A stretch of DNA of 64,000 nt from Gluconobacter roseus NBRC 3990 (GCF_006538885.1 NZ_BJLY01000005.1:99092-163091), one strand, 5' to 3'; positions 29,221 through 38,900 are shown, counted from the stretch's first letter. The notes: generated by a model not told the origin, from the sequence alone. Translations and numbers: made by a program.

Positions 29221-29823
29221 TCAGGCTTCAATAAAGTCTTTCAGGAACTGCTCCAGCGCCCGTCCGCGATGACTGACGGCATTTTTCTCCGCTTCCGTCA
29301 TTTCTGCAAACGTCCGGCTTTCGCCTTCGGGCATGAATATCGGGTCATAACCATGCCCGCGATCGCCCCGTGGCGGCCAGACGACCGTGCCGTGACATTC
29401 GCCCTGAACGGTCCGGGTCTGGCCATCCGGCCAGGCCAGGCATAGGGCTGCGACGAAGAACGCCCGGTGATCCGGGTTATCGCCCATCTCCCGGTGCACG
29501 CGCTCCATCGCAACCTGCATGTCCTTGGTCGGCCCACCCCAGCGCGCGGAATAGACACCCGGTCGGTTATCCAGCGCTGAAACACAGAACCCGGAATCAT
29601 CGGCCAGCGCGGGCAGTCCGGAGACCCGGGCTGCGGCCAGAGCCTTGATGGCGGCATTGCCGGTGAAGGTCTCTTCCGTTTCTTCCGGCTCGGCCAGATC
29701 CAGTTCTGCGGCCGAGAGCACGATAATTCCGCTCCTGGCCAGCAGGGTGGAGAATTCGCGGAGCTTGCCGGCATTGTGGCTGGCAAGCACGATCTTTGAA
29801 CCGGGGGAAAGTTTACGCATCAT
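29221..29823 (-). CDS. rdgB: XTP/dITP diphosphatase (RdgB/HAM1 family)
   Basis: 200 residues. The family start motif is [19 protein letters not shown] and the end block [10 protein letters not shown], then SHRGRAL, are all present. It hydrolyses non-canonical purine triphosphates (dITP, XTP) to monophosphates, keeping them out of DNA and RNA. The start at 29823 overlaps the rph stop (ATGA), so translation is coupled to rph. Confidence 0.94.
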   Translation of the reverse strand: MMRKLSPGSKIVLASHNAGKLREFSTLLARSGIIVLSAAELDLAEPEETEETFTGNAAIKALAAARVSGLPALADDSGFCVSALDNRPGVYSARWGGPTKDMQVAMERVHREMGDNPDHRAFFVAALCLAWPDGQTRTVQGECHGTVVWPPRGDRGHGYDPIFMPEGESRTFAEMTEAEKNAVSHRGRALEQFLKDFIEA

Positions 29824-30542
29824 GCAGTCTCCAGCACCTTGTTCTGGGCTTCGAACAGTCGGGCCGTGCCGAGCTTCGCCAGCCGCAGAAGTTCGAAGAA
29901 TTCGCTTTCCTGAAACGGCTTGTCCTCGGCCGTCCCTTGGATTTCGATGATGCCACCATCTGCCGTCAGGACGAAATTCGTATCGGCCTGTGCGCTGCTG
30001 TCCTCGATGTAATCCAGATCCAGAACGGCTCCGGCATCCGTCAGCCCGCAGGAGACAGCCGCGACCTGTGCCGTCAGGGCCTGTGACCGCTTGGCTTTTT
30101 TCAGCGCCAGGGAAAGTGCCACCCATGCGCCCGTGATGGACGCGCAGCGCGTGCCGCCATCCGCATTTAGTACGTCGCAGTCGAGCGTGATGGTCCGCTC
30201 GCCGATTTTTTTCAGATCCACGCAGGCGCGCAGCGAACGTGCGATCAGGCGCTGGATTTCCTGCGTGCGGCCGGACTGTTTGCCCTTGGCGGCCTCGCGC
30301 TGGCCCCGGCTGTGCGTGGCGCGCGGGAGCATCCCGTATTCCGCCGTGATCCAGCCTTGTCCCTTGTTGCGCAGGAAGGGCGGCACGCGGTCTTCGATCG
30401 TGGCCGTGCACAGGACTTCCGTCCCGCCCACGCGGATGAGGGCCGAGCCTTCGGCATGGCGGGCAAAACCCGTCTCGATGGAAATAATGCGGTTTTCGTC
30501 CGGCGCACGCCCTGAAGAGCGTTTGCCTGCGGTGTCGGTCAT
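29820..30542 (-). CDS. rph: Ribonuclease PH
   Basis: 240 residues. Conserved blocks include [51 protein letters not shown] and [13 protein letters not shown], plus a full C-terminus. RNase PH is a phosphorolytic 3'-5' exonuclease that trims tRNA 3' ends. Start at 30542 with AGGA about nine bases upstream. It is divergent from hrcA and translationally coupled to rdgB, an arrangement common in alphaproteobacteria. Confidence 0.95.
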   Translation of the reverse strand: MTDTAGKRSSGRAPDENRIISIETGFARHAEGSALIRVGGTEVLCTATIEDRVPPFLRNKGQGWITAEYGMLPRATHSRGQREAAKGKQSGRTQEIQRLIARSLRACVDLKKIGERTITLDCDVLNADGGTRCASITGAWVALSLALKKAKRSQALTAQVAAVSCGLTDAGAVLDLDYIEDSSAQADTNFVLTADGGIIEIQGTAEDKPFQESEFFELLRLAKLGTARLFEAQNKVLETA

Positions 30543-30623
30543 GTAAAAAGATCCTGTGGTCGAATATGTCCCGCCTCTACCGCGTTTGACGCGAAGGCAT
30601 CCAGCCCCGACAGTTGGTTTACC

Positions 30624-31693
30624 ATGATGCGACCACAGCCTCCCCTGTTCCGCCCCTCCATCCCGATGCCCCACGGTCTGGGAGATCGTGAAGCTGCGAT
30701 CCTGCGGGAAATCGTCGAGGAATATGTTGAAACCGGCGAACCCATCGGCAGCCAGACCCTGGCCCAGCGCCTGCAGCCCAGCCTGTCCCCGGCCACCATC
30801 CGCAATGTCATGGCGGAACTGGCCCGCGCCGGACTGCTGTTCAGCCCACACGTCTCGGCCGGACGGCTGCCAACTGAAAAGGGCGTGCGCATGTTTGTGG
30901 ACGGGTTGCTCCAGTTCAGTTCCCTGACGGAAGAGGATCGTGCCAGCATCGACAGTCGCCTCGATATTCATGGCCGCTCCTATCAGGACATTCTTTCCGA
31001 AGCGTCCTCCCTGCTATCGGGCCTGTCTTCAGCAGCCGGACTGGTGCTTGCGCCGAAATCGGACGCGACCCTCAAGCATATCGAGTTCGTCGCGCTGGGC
31101 CCGGGGCGGGTGCTGGTCATTCTGGTGGGTTCGGACGGGCAGGTGGAGAACCGCATCATCGAAACGCCGCCCGGCGTTCCGCCCTCGGCGCTGGTTGAAG
31201 CCGGAAACTATCTCAATTCCCGTCTCGGGGAGCTGACGCTGGGCAATCTGCGCGAACGGGTACGGACGGAAATGGATGCCAGCCGTCACGAACTGGATGC
31301 CCTGACCGCCAGCGTCATCGAAAGCGGGCTGGCGACATGGGACGCCGATGGCGGGACGCTGTTCGTGAAAGGGCAGGGGAAGCTGCTGGCCGACATTACC
31401 GAGATCGAACGCCTGACCACCATCCGGATGCTGTTCGACCATCTGGAGACGCAGGAGACCATGCTCCAGCTCCTGCAACTGGCGGATGCGTCCGAGGGGT
31501 GCGGATCTATATCGGGCGCGAAAGCGGTATGTTCGGCATGTCGGGCGTGTCCATGATCGTGGCCCCGGCCCGCAACGAGGCCCAGAAGATCGTGGGCGCT
31601 ATCGGCGTGATCGGCCCGACGCGCCTGAATTACGGGCGGATCGTGCCGGTCGTGGACTATACTGCGCGGATGGTCGGGCGCCTGCTTGGCTGA
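30624..31693 (+). pseudogene. hrcA: Heat-shock repressor HrcA, interrupted by a frameshift
   Basis: The first frame (30624-31556) gives a normal HrcA N-terminal winged helix ([51 protein letters not shown]) and most of the dimer domain, but after DASEG it turns into unrelated CGSISGAKA. The conserved end, [18 protein letters not shown] to [12 protein letters not shown], is in another frame ending at 31693. The two frames meet at GGGG (31496-31499); one more G would restore a normal 356-residue protein. Either a real one-base deletion, a sequencing error, or -1 slippage in the G run. HrcA represses groESL and dnaK genes by binding CIRCE; no CIRCE element is visible here. grpE, which often follows hrcA, is absent; an aldo/keto reductase comes next. 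Confidence 0.85.
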
Positions 31694-31758
31694 AGTTTTC
31701 GGCAACCCTGATCCGCCCGGACTGTTGAACAGGGACCACGGAACATAGGAGCCTGCTC

Positions 31759-32643
31759 ATGTCTGGACCCGACGCCCGCAAATCCGGCACTTTTCTGATC
31801 GGTGGAGACCTCAAGGTCCACCGCCTCGGATTTGGAGCCATGCGCATCACCGGCAAGGGGATCTGGGGTGAGCCGCCCGATCATGAGCAGGCTGTCCGAA
31901 CGCTGGAAAGCCTGGAAAAATTTGGCATCGACTTTGTCGATACGGCAGATTCTTACGGCCCGTTTGTCTCGGAAAACCTGATCCGCGAAGTTCTGTATCC
32001 CTATAAGGGCATGGTCATCGCCACCAAGGGAGGGCTGACGCGCCACGGCCCCGATATCTGGAAGCCGGTCGGCAATCCCGATTATCTGCGCCAGTGTGTT
32101 CTGATGTCCATGCGGCGTCTGGGCGTGGACCGGATCGATCTGTGGCAGCTTCATCGCATCGGTCCCGACTGTCCGGCTGAAAAGCAGTTCGAGGCCATCG
32201 CGAAGTTCCGCGAGGAGGGCCTGATCCGGCATGTCGGCCTGTCACAGGTGACCGTGACCGAGATCGAAAAGGCCAGAAAGTACTTCCCGGTCTCGACCGT
32301 GCAGAACCGGTTCAACCTCGTGGACCGCTCCTCCGAGGACGTGCTGGATTACTGCACGAAGGAAAATATCGGCTTCATTCCCTGGGCGCCTCTTGCCGCC
32401 GGAGATCTCGCCAAACCCGGTACCTCGATGGACCGGATCGCCCATCACCACCACGCCGATGCCGGCCAGATCGCACTGGCCTGGCTGCTGAAACGCTCGC
32501 CGGTCATGCTCCCCATTCCTGGCACTGGGAGCCCCGAACATCTGGCGTCCAACGTGCGTGCAGCGTCCTTGCATCTCAATGATGAAGAGTTCGGCGAACT
32601 TGACCGTCAGGGCCATGACACATGGAAAGCGTCACAGCGCTGA
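31759..32643 (+). CDS. Aldo/keto reductase
   Basis: 294 residues, a complete TIM barrel. The catalytic tetrad is readable: Asp and Tyr in DTADSYGP, Lys in IATKGG, His in WQLHRIG. The C-terminal cofactor loop has LPIPGTGSPEHL. It should reduce an aldehyde or ketone with NAD(P)H in the cytoplasm; substrate unknown. It follows the frameshifted hrcA by 65 bases and may have its own promoter. Confidence 0.88.
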   Translation: MSGPDARKSGTFLIGGDLKVHRLGFGAMRITGKGIWGEPPDHEQAVRTLESLEKFGIDFVDTADSYGPFVSENLIREVLYPYKGMVIATKGGLTRHGPDIWKPVGNPDYLRQCVLMSMRRLGVDRIDLWQLHRIGPDCPAEKQFEAIAKFREEGLIRHVGLSQVTVTEIEKARKYFPVSTVQNRFNLVDRSSEDVLDYCTKENIGFIPWAPLAAGDLAKPGTSMDRIAHHHHADAGQIALAWLLKRSPVMLPIPGTGSPEHLASNVRAASLHLNDEEFGELDRQGHDTWKASQR

Positions 32644-32732
32644 ACATGAGGTTTCAAGGTGGCGCCTCTGCCACGAAATGACCCTTTCAGACGGGGGCGA
32701 CGACAGATAGTGAACAATGCTATGCAGGCCGC

Positions 32733-35378
32733 ATGACGCGACGTTCCTTCCGTTCCCGTAATCCTCAGGGCTCTGGCAATCCACAGGGCCCGGGCGCCAC
32801 GCCTCCACGTCCTCCGCGCTTTCGGCGCTATAGGCAGTCGCTGGCGATCATTGCCGGCGTGGGGCTGATGGGGATCGCCGGGGCTGGAATCCTGAGCTGG
32901 ACGACCTATGCCAAGCTCGTGGCGGATCTGCCGAGCGTAGACAGTCTGCGTGCCTATCAGCCGCCGACTGTCAGCCGCATCTATGCTTCTGACGACCGTT
33001 TGATGGCGGAACTGGCGAACGAGCGCCGGATTTTCGTGCCGATCAATGCGATCCCCGAGCGGGTGAAAAATGCCTTCATCGCGACTGAAGACCATAATTT
33101 CTACACGCATGGCGGCGTGGATTTCATGGCGATCGGCCGTGCGGGCCTGACGGATATCTTTGCGCGTCATGGTCGTCGCCCGCTGGGAGCCTCGACCATT
33201 ACCCAGCAGGTCGCGAAGGTCATGCTGCTCAACAGCAATGTCCTGAGCTTCGACCGCAAGGTGAAGGAAGCCCTGCTCGCCATGAAAATGGAGCAGGTGC
33301 TGTCCAAGGACAAGATTCTCGAAATCTACCTGAATGGCATCTATCTCGGGAACGGCGCCTATGGTGTTGCCGCTGCTGCCCAGAGCTATTTCAACAAACC
33401 GCTCGATCAGCTTGATGATGCCGAGGCTGCCTCACTGGCCGCGCTCCCCAAGTCGCCCACGAACTATAATCCGTTCCTGCATCCGCAGGCTGCGATGGCG
33501 CGCCGTAACCTCGTGCTGGATCTAATGGTCGAGACCGGCGTGCTGACACGTCAGCAGGCCGATCAGGAAAAGCAGGAGCCACTGGTCCCGCAGCAGAAGC
33601 AGCGCTTTGGACCTCTGCCGGATTCCGAGTGGTTCGGCGAGGAAGTCCGCCGCCAGCTTATCGCCCAGTACGGGCAGGAGCGGGCGGCTCAGGGCGGTTT
33701 GGAAGTTCATACCAGCCTCGATCAGAGCCTTCAGGTCACCGAGACACGCCTTCTGCATGAAGGCCTGATGAATTACGACCGGGTCCATAGCGGCTGGCGG
33801 GGAGCATTGCGCAACCTGCCGGATATTCAGGATGATGGCTGGGAAAGCGCTCTCGATCACATCACGCCGCCCGGTGGCATGCTGCGTGAGTGGCGTCTGG
33901 CGGTCGTGCTGCCCGGCGGTACGCATGTGGGCTGGATCGAGGAAGGCACAGCCCGCAAGGGTACGCTTCTTGCAACGGATATTGCCTGGGCGCGACGGAT
34001 GCATCCGCTCCGGGCCGGTGACGTCATCATGATCGAACCACAGGAAAGTGGCTCCGCAGCCCTGCGCCAGATCCCGCAGGTTGAAGGTGCGGCCGTCACG
34101 CTGGACGTCCATACGGGCCGTGTTCTGGCGATGGTCGGCGGCTGGTCGTTCCATGAAAGCCAGTTCAACCGCGTTACGCAGGCGCTGCGTCAGCCCGGAT
34201 CGTCCTTCAAGCCGTTCGTCTATCTGGCCGCGATGGAGAAGGGGATTTCCCCATCCGAGCGCTTCGATGATTCGCCTGTCTCCTACGGTGACTGGCATCC
34301 GCAGAACTACGAGCACGATAACTGGGGTCCCACGACGCTGCATGATGCGCTGCGTGAAAGCCGGAACCTCGTGACGATCCGCGTCGCGGCCCATCTCGGC
34401 ATGAAGGCCGTGGCCGATACGGCCATCCGTGCCGGACTGGTGGCGCAGATGCCGCATGTGCTGCCTGCGGCCCTTGGCGCTGTTGAGACGACTGTCATGC
34501 GCGAGGCCGCGGCCTATGCCACGATCGCCAATGGCGGGCATATCGTCACACCGACCCTTGTGGATGACATTCAGGACCGCTCCGGCAGTGTCCTGTGGCA
34601 GGCAGGCGGCCTGAAACTTGGCACCATCATGCAGGCCCCGCCCAGTGAACAGCCTGCTGTGGATGATGGCACGACGCCTCCAGCCCCCGAAGCGCCGCCT
34701 GCCGCACCTGCGGCCCCGGCCCCGCCAGCGCCCGGCAGCGTGTCCGTCCCGGCTCTGACAGACATACGCCCGACCCTTGCAAGCGAGCAGAGCACGTTCC
34801 AGATCGTCAAGATGATGCAGGACGTGATTGCCCGTGGCACCGGTCGCATGGCCGGCGTAGGGATCGACCGTCCCGTTGCAGGCAAGACCGGTACCAGTCA
34901 GGATTTCCATGATGCCTGGTTTGCCGGCTTCTCGCCTGATATCGTCACGGTTGTCTGGGTCGGTTTCGACACGCCCCAAACGCTGGGTCGCAATTCGGAT
35001 GGTGGCCGCGTTGCCGGACCGATCTGGAACAAGATCATGAAGGTCGCGCTTGCCAGCCGTCCGAAGCTGGATTTCCGGGTGCCGGACGGTATCACGCTGG
35101 CAAGCTATGATACGGGTCGGATTTCTGCGGTCGATGGCTTCAAGACCGATCAGGTCCCGGGCGCTTCCGTGGCGCTGCATGGCTTTGGTGCAGGTACGGA
35201 AGCCCTGACCGCCGCCGATACCGGGGCCGATGCCGTGATTTCGGACTCCGAAAGCGACATGGCCCAGACGCCGGGTCAGTCCGGAAGCGCTTCGGGTAGC
35301 AGCGCTCCGGCAACGCCGGGACAGGCCCAGAAACCTGCTCCGTCCGATGGTGACATCGGCGTAGGCGGCCTATACTAA
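32733..35378 (+). CDS. mrcA: Penicillin-binding protein 1A (bifunctional transglycosylase/transpeptidase)
   Basis: 881 residues. A cytoplasmic tail and one membrane anchor (IIAGVGLMGIAGAGIL) lead into the GT51 transglycosylase with EDHNFYTHGGVD and GASTITQQVAK. The transpeptidase domain has the SxxK serine in GSSFKPFVY, SRN as the SxN motif and KTGTS. A Pro/Ala-rich insert sits inside the transpeptidase part (about residues 640-675), and the C-terminus has a Ser/Gly/Pro-rich tail. It polymerises and cross-links peptidoglycan. No clear ribosome-binding site beyond CAGG. Confidence 0.94.
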   Translation: MTRRSFRSRNPQGSGNPQGPGATPPRPPRFRRYRQSLAIIAGVGLMGIAGAGILSWTTYAKLVADLPSVDSLRAYQPPTVSRIYASDDRLMAELANERRIFVPINAIPERVKNAFIATEDHNFYTHGGVDFMAIGRAGLTDIFARHGRRPLGASTITQQVAKVMLLNSNVLSFDRKVKEALLAMKMEQVLSKDKILEIYLNGIYLGNGAYGVAAAAQSYFNKPLDQLDDAEAASLAALPKSPTNYNPFLHPQAAMARRNLVLDLMVETGVLTRQQADQEKQEPLVPQQKQRFGPLPDSEWFGEEVRRQLIAQYGQERAAQGGLEVHTSLDQSLQVTETRLLHEGLMNYDRVHSGWRGALRNLPDIQDDGWESALDHITPPGGMLREWRLAVVLPGGTHVGWIEEGTARKGTLLATDIAWARRMHPLRAGDVIMIEPQESGSAALRQIPQVEGAAVTLDVHTGRVLAMVGGWSFHESQFNRVTQALRQPGSSFKPFVYLAAMEKGISPSERFDDSPVSYGDWHPQNYEHDNWGPTTLHDALRESRNLVTIRVAAHLGMKAVADTAIRAGLVAQMPHVLPAALGAVETTVMREAAAYATIANGGHIVTPTLVDDIQDRSGSVLWQAGGLKLGTIMQAPPSEQPAVDDGTTPPAPEAPPAAPAAPAPPAPGSVSVPALTDIRPTLASEQSTFQIVKMMQDVIARGTGRMAGVGIDRPVAGKTGTSQDFHDAWFAGFSPDIVTVVWVGFDTPQTLGRNSDGGRVAGPIWNKIMKVALASRPKLDFRVPDGITLASYDTGRISAVDGFKTDQVPGASVALHGFGAGTEALTAADTGADAVISDSESDMAQTPGQSGSASGSSAPATPGQAQKPAPSDGDIGVGGLY

Positions 35379-35401
35379 GACGCACCAGAACAGACCGAAT
35401 G

Positions 35402-35423
35402 GGGCGGCGTAAAACCGCCCTTT
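35402..35423 (+). promoter_or_regulatory. Small hairpin between mrcA and prfB
   Basis: GGGCGG and CCGCCC pair around a CGTAAAA loop, followed by only three T residues. It may be a weak terminator for mrcA or an RNA structure in the prfB leader. It ends 15 bases before the prfB start. Confidence 0.4.
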
Positions 35424-35437
35424 CAGTGGAGGACATT

Positions 35438-36569
35438 ATGTCGGCCGAAACCGAGGCCCTTTCAGAACAGATCAAGCAGTCGGTGGCACTGCTGAGGAGG
35501 CATCTTTGACTGGGATGTCGCAACAACACGTCTCGCGGAACTGAACCACCGCGTTGAAGATCCCGACCTGTGGAACGATGCGGAGGCCGCCCAGAAGCTG
35601 ATGCGTGAGCGGACGACGCTGGCCAACCAGATCGAAGGCGTCCAGCAGATCGAAGCCGAGGTCGAAAGCACGCTCGAACTCGTCGAACTGGCGGAAATGG
35701 AAGGAGATGACAGTCTCGTCCAGGATGCTGTCCAGACCCTGCGGGGGATTGCCGAAGACGTCCACAAGCGTGAAATCGAAAGCCTGCTCTCGGGCGAAGC
35801 GGACAGCAATGACTGTTACGTCGAGGTGAATGCGGGTGCGGGTGGTACGGAAGCCCAGGACTGGGCCGAGATGCTCCTGCGTATGTACACGCGCTGGGCC
35901 GAGCAGCATGGCTACAAGGTCACCTTCATCGAAGGGAGCGAAGGCGAGCAGGCTGGCATCAAGTCCGCCACCATCCAGGTGAGCGGCCCCAATGCCTATG
36001 GCTGGCTCAAGACCGAGGCCGGTGTACATCGTCTGGTCCGGATCTCGCCCTTCGATGCGGCGGCCCGTCGCCAGACATCATTTGCGTCTGTCTGGGTCTA
36101 TCCGGTCGTGGATGATTCGATTGAGGTCGACATCAACGATTCGGACCTGCGCGTCGATACGTTCCGGGCGTCCGGTGCGGGTGGTCAGCACGTCAATAAA
36201 ACGGATTCGGCTATCCGGATCACCCATATTCCCACAGGAATCGTGGTGGCCTGTCAGACGGATCGCTCGCAGCACCGCAACCGTGCCAAGGCCATGGAAA
36301 TGCTGCGTGCCCGGATGTACGAGGCCGAGCTTCAGAAGCGCGAAGCCGCGGCGGCTCAGACCGAGGCTTCCAAGACCGATATCGGCTGGGGACATCAGAT
36401 CCGCTCTTACGTCCTGGCGCCGTATCAGCTGGTCAAGGATCTGCGGACCGGGGTGGAAAAGGGAAACCCGGGGGCCGTGCTCGATGGCGCTCTGGACGAC
36501 TTCATGTCTGCTTCTCTGGCGCAGAGCGTGGGCGCTACGCGTTCGGAAGCCAGCGCTACCGCACAGTAA
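35438..36569 (+). CDS. prfB: Peptide chain release factor 2, with programmed +1 frameshift
   Basis: Frame one runs from ATG 35438 through 23 codons to an in-frame TGA at 35507-35509. Skipping T 35507 gives a second frame, [12 protein letters not shown] onward, ending at 36569; the joined protein is 376 residues. The shift site is AGGAGG CAT CTT TGA C, the classic RF2 autoregulation signal. RF2 features are present: the SPF tripeptide in RISPFDAA and the GGQ loop in [15 protein letters not shown]2 reads UGA and UAA stops; when RF2 is low, the UGA is read slowly and the ribosome shifts. Any annotation that starts at 35601 misses the true N-terminus. Confidence 0.96.
35495..35510 (+). promoter_or_regulatory. 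prfB +1 frameshift site
   Basis: An internal Shine-Dalgarno-like AGGAGG (35495-35500), three bases (CAT), then the slippery CTT and stop TGA followed by C. The spacing matches the E. coli prfB site. This is where translation leaves the short frame and enters the full RF2 frame. Confidence 0.95.
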
Positions 36570-36580
36570 GCGCACCATAT

Positions 36581-36612
36581 GCACTGTTCCCGAAGATAAG
36601 CGGGAGCAGTGC
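36581..36612 (+). repeat. Perfect hairpin after prfB
   Basis: GCACTGTTCCCG and CGGGAGCAGTGC pair over 12 bases (one G-T wobble) around an AAGATAAG loop, 11 bases after the prfB stop. No T-run follows, so it is more likely a 3'-end stabilising structure than a terminator on its own. Confidence 0.65.
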
Positions 36613-36635
36613 CAGTCGACTGAAACGGATTCGCA

Positions 36636-36677
36636 AAGGCGCCGGAACAGGATCCCTGTTCCGGCGCCTTATTTTCT
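36636..36677 (+). terminator. Rho-independent terminator after prfB
   Basis: A perfect 15-bp stem, AAGGCGCCGGAACAG with CTGTTCCGGCGCCTT around GATCC, followed by ATTTTCTT. Confidence 0.85.
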
Positions 36678-36989
36678 TGAATCTGTCACGGTACCGTATC
36701 GCGAAATTGCGCTACGGTGATTTCCAGCGACATTTTCGTTTTTCTGGCGTGATCCAGAACCAAAGAATATGTCGTCAATATGGAAAAATCGTTTCGATAA
36801 AGGCAATAACCGGCTTGACAGCATGGCGGTTAGACTGCCCAATCAGCATATCGGGTATGTCCTCACGGCATATGAAGGATTTCATGTGTTCTTTGTGAGG
36901 GAACCCGGTGGAAACACAGAAATCGGGGGCACCGCACCCGGCAGATGTGGATCAACGCCGGTGTCAGTGAGGGGTAAGAAGGTTTCGAC

Positions 36990-37658
36990 ATGAAGAGCTA
37001 CGCCGCACAGCAGCGCAAGCCGACAGACTACATTGTCGCGATCGTCGTGGCCGTGCTGGCTATGGGCGCCGTGATCTATGCGCTCATGAGTGGTGCTGTG
37101 AGCAAGCTGGTCCAGGAAAAGCCGCCTATCAAGACGGAAGTCATCAAGGAACAGCCCAAGCCACCGCCGCCACCGCCGCCACCGCCGCCGCCGCAGATGG
37201 AACAGCCGCCTCCGCCGTACATTCCGCCGCCGAAGATCAGCGTTCCGCCGCCGCCGAAAGCGGTCCAGCGGGTCACGCACACCAAGCCGCCGCATCCGGT
37301 GCCGCCCAGCCCGACCCCGTCGCCAGAGCCCGTTCCGGCTCCGCCGCAGGGACCGCCCGCTGACGCAGTTCCAGATCATTCGGCTGGTGCACGACCGATC
37401 AACGGCGCACAGGCAGTCTATCCGGACGAAGCCATGGAAGAAAACCGCGAGGGTCATGTGACCGCATCGTGTGACATTCTTCCGACCGGCAAGACGGCAA
37501 ACTGTACCATTGTGAGTTCAAGCGGTGGTCACGAGTTCGTGGAAAGTGCACTCGACTTCCTTCGTCGAGCCCGTTACCAGCCTGCCGTCGTGAACGGCGC
37601 CCCGGTAACAGAGCATCACCACGTGCTGCACATCGACTTCACGATGGGTGACGACTGA
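36990..37658 (+). CDS. tonB: TonB-family energy transducer
   Basis: 222 residues. One N-terminal membrane helix (IVAIVVAVLAMGAVIYALM) is followed by a long Pro-rich spacer (about residues 50-130, with runs of up to ten prolines and PKPP/PEP repeats) that spans the periplasm. A C-terminal TonB domain (about 140-222) includes YPDEAMEENREGHVTASCDI and ALDFLRRARYQPAV. It transmits proton-motive force from ExbBD to outer-membrane receptors. AAGG lies seven bases before the ATG. First gene of a five-gene operon. Confidence 0.92.
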   Translation: MKSYAAQQRKPTDYIVAIVVAVLAMGAVIYALMSGAVSKLVQEKPPIKTEVIKEQPKPPPPPPPPPPPQMEQPPPPYIPPPKISVPPPPKAVQRVTHTKPPHPVPPSPTPSPEPVPAPPQGPPADAVPDHSAGARPINGAQAVYPDEAMEENREGHVTASCDILPTGKTANCTIVSSSGGHEFVESALDFLRRARYQPAVVNGAPVTEHHHVLHIDFTMGDD

Positions 37659-37684
37659 TCTTTCGACTACCGTCAAATAGAATT

Positions 37685-37715
37685 GCCCTGTCAGGATCTC
37701 CAAACCTGACAGGGC
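37685..37715 (+). promoter_or_regulatory. Intercistronic hairpin between tonB and exbB
   Basis: A perfect 11-bp stem, GCCCTGTCAGG with CCTGACAGGGC, around a nine-base loop. No T-run follows, so readthrough is expected. It could mark an RNA processing or stability point that sets different tonB and exbB levels. Confidence 0.65.
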
Positions 37716-37786
37716 TCAGAAAAGGGCCGGTCTCCATATGGCCGACAACCCAGAAAGCTCCGAAAACGGGCATCTCTAACGAGGAT

Positions 37787-38896
37787 ATGGAGTTCATGAC
37801 CAGACTGTTCCGCCTTCCTGCCCTTGCCGTTCCGACGAAGGCGCGTGCCGTCCGGGCCAGCGCACTGGCTCTGACGCTGGCCCTGGCTTCCGGTGCCGTT
37901 GCACCGGCTGTCGCTTTCGCCCAGCCGGCTCCGGCTGACCAGAGCGCTCCCGCAGCGGCTCCGGTGGATCCCTCTTCCAACCCGGCAACCCCGACGACGT
38001 CAGCCGATCCGGCTGGCGCCCCGGCTGCAGCTGCCCCCAACGATGCCGGCGCTCCGGCAGCCGCTGCTCCTTCCGACAGCGCCGCTCCGGCAACGGCTCC
38101 GGCCGACCAGTCTCCTGCCGCCGCCGCAACCCCGGGCGAGAGCGCAACCGCAACTCCGGAAGCACCTGCTCCGCAGGGCAACCCGTATGGCCTTGGCGCC
38201 CTGTGGGCCAATGGTGATGCGATTGCCCGTGGCGTTCTGATCATCATGGTGATCATGTCCGCTGGTACCTGGATCATCATGGTCATGAAGTTCCTGGAGC
38301 AGGGCCGCGTCTTCGCAGCGTCCAAGGAAGCCGCACGTGAGTTCTGGACCAAGCCGTCCGTTCATGACGGTGCTGCTGCCCTGAAGCCGTCTTCGCCGTT
38401 CCGTTACATTGCCGAGACGGGCATCGTGGCTGCCGAGCACCACGAAGGCTCCATGCGTGACTCGATCGATCTGCCGTCCTGGACCGAAATGTCCATCTCG
38501 CGTTCGGTCGACACCATCAACACCCGTATGCAGGGCGGTCTCGCCTTCCTCGGTACGGTGGGTTCCACGTCGCCGTTCGTCGGTCTGTTCGGTACGGTCT
38601 GGGGTATCTATCACGCCCTGACGGCCATCGGTATTTCCGGTCAGGCATCCATCGACAAGGTCGCTGGTCCGGTTGGTGAATCCCTCATCATGACGGCCAT
38701 CGGTCTCGCCACCGCTGTTCCGGCCGTGCTGGGTTACAACCTGCTCGTCCGCCGCAACAAGGGTGCCATGGATCGCGTCCGCAACTTCGCTGCTGACATC
38801 CAGTCCGTCCTGATCGGCGGCTTCCGTCACGGTGTTGCTCCGGCTGAAGGCGGCATGGCTGTCCCGACCACCATCACCACCAGCGAGCGGGTCTGA
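37787..38896 (+). CDS. exbB: ExbB/TolQ-family proton channel subunit with extended N-terminus
   Basis: 369 residues. A signal-peptide-like N-terminus (ALALTLALASGAVAPAVAFAQP) is followed by about 100 residues of Ala/Pro/Ser-rich periplasmic sequence, then the MotA/TolQ/ExbB domain: three membrane helices, with GGLAFLGTVGSTSPFVGLFGT-type motif and GPVGESLIMTAIGLATAVPA. This matches the long ExbB type. With ExbD it forms the proton channel powering TonB. The alternative ATG at 37796 (MTRLF) is possible; neither has ideal ribosome-binding spacing. Confidence 0.9.
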   Translation: MEFMTRLFRLPALAVPTKARAVRASALALTLALASGAVAPAVAFAQPAPADQSAPAAAPVDPSSNPATPTTSADPAGAPAAAAPNDAGAPAAAAPSDSAAPATAPADQSPAAAATPGESATATPEAPAPQGNPYGLGALWANGDAIARGVLIIMVIMSAGTWIIMVMKFLEQGRVFAASKEAAREFWTKPSVHDGAAALKPSSPFRYIAETGIVAAEHHEGSMRDSIDLPSWTEMSISRSVDTINTRMQGGLAFLGTVGSTSPFVGLFGTVWGIYHALTAIGISGQASIDKVAGPVGESLIMTAIGLATAVPAVLGYNLLVRRNKGAMDRVRNFAADIQSVLIGGFRHGVAPAEGGMAVPTTITTSERV

Positions 38897-38900
38897 TACC

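Larger units (their letters stand above)
36570..36989. other. Intergenic region between prfB and tonB
   Basis: 420 bases. It contains two strong hairpins close to prfB (listed separately) and a palindrome CAGTCGACTG (36613-36622). Beyond 36680 the sequence is AT-richer and must hold the promoter of the tonB operon. A TTGACA hexamer is at 36815-36820, but no good -10 follows at the right distance. A 74-codon open frame ends by overlapping the tonB start; I do not consider it a gene. Confidence 0.5.

Noticed and set aside
29824..30411. Upstream extension of the rdgB frame through rph
   Set aside because: The frame stays open by chance inside rph; RdgB starts at its conserved N-terminus at 29823.
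30543..30623. CIRCE element in the rph-hrcA divergent region
   Set aside because: No TTAGCACTC-type inverted repeat is present.
33522..35180. 552-codon open frame antisense to mrcA
   Set aside because: Antisense mirror of the penicillin-binding protein gene.
36769..36993. 74-codon frame overlapping the tonB start by four bases
   Set aside because: The overlap looks like coupling, but the product shows no domain or signal and the frame lies in the likely promoter region.
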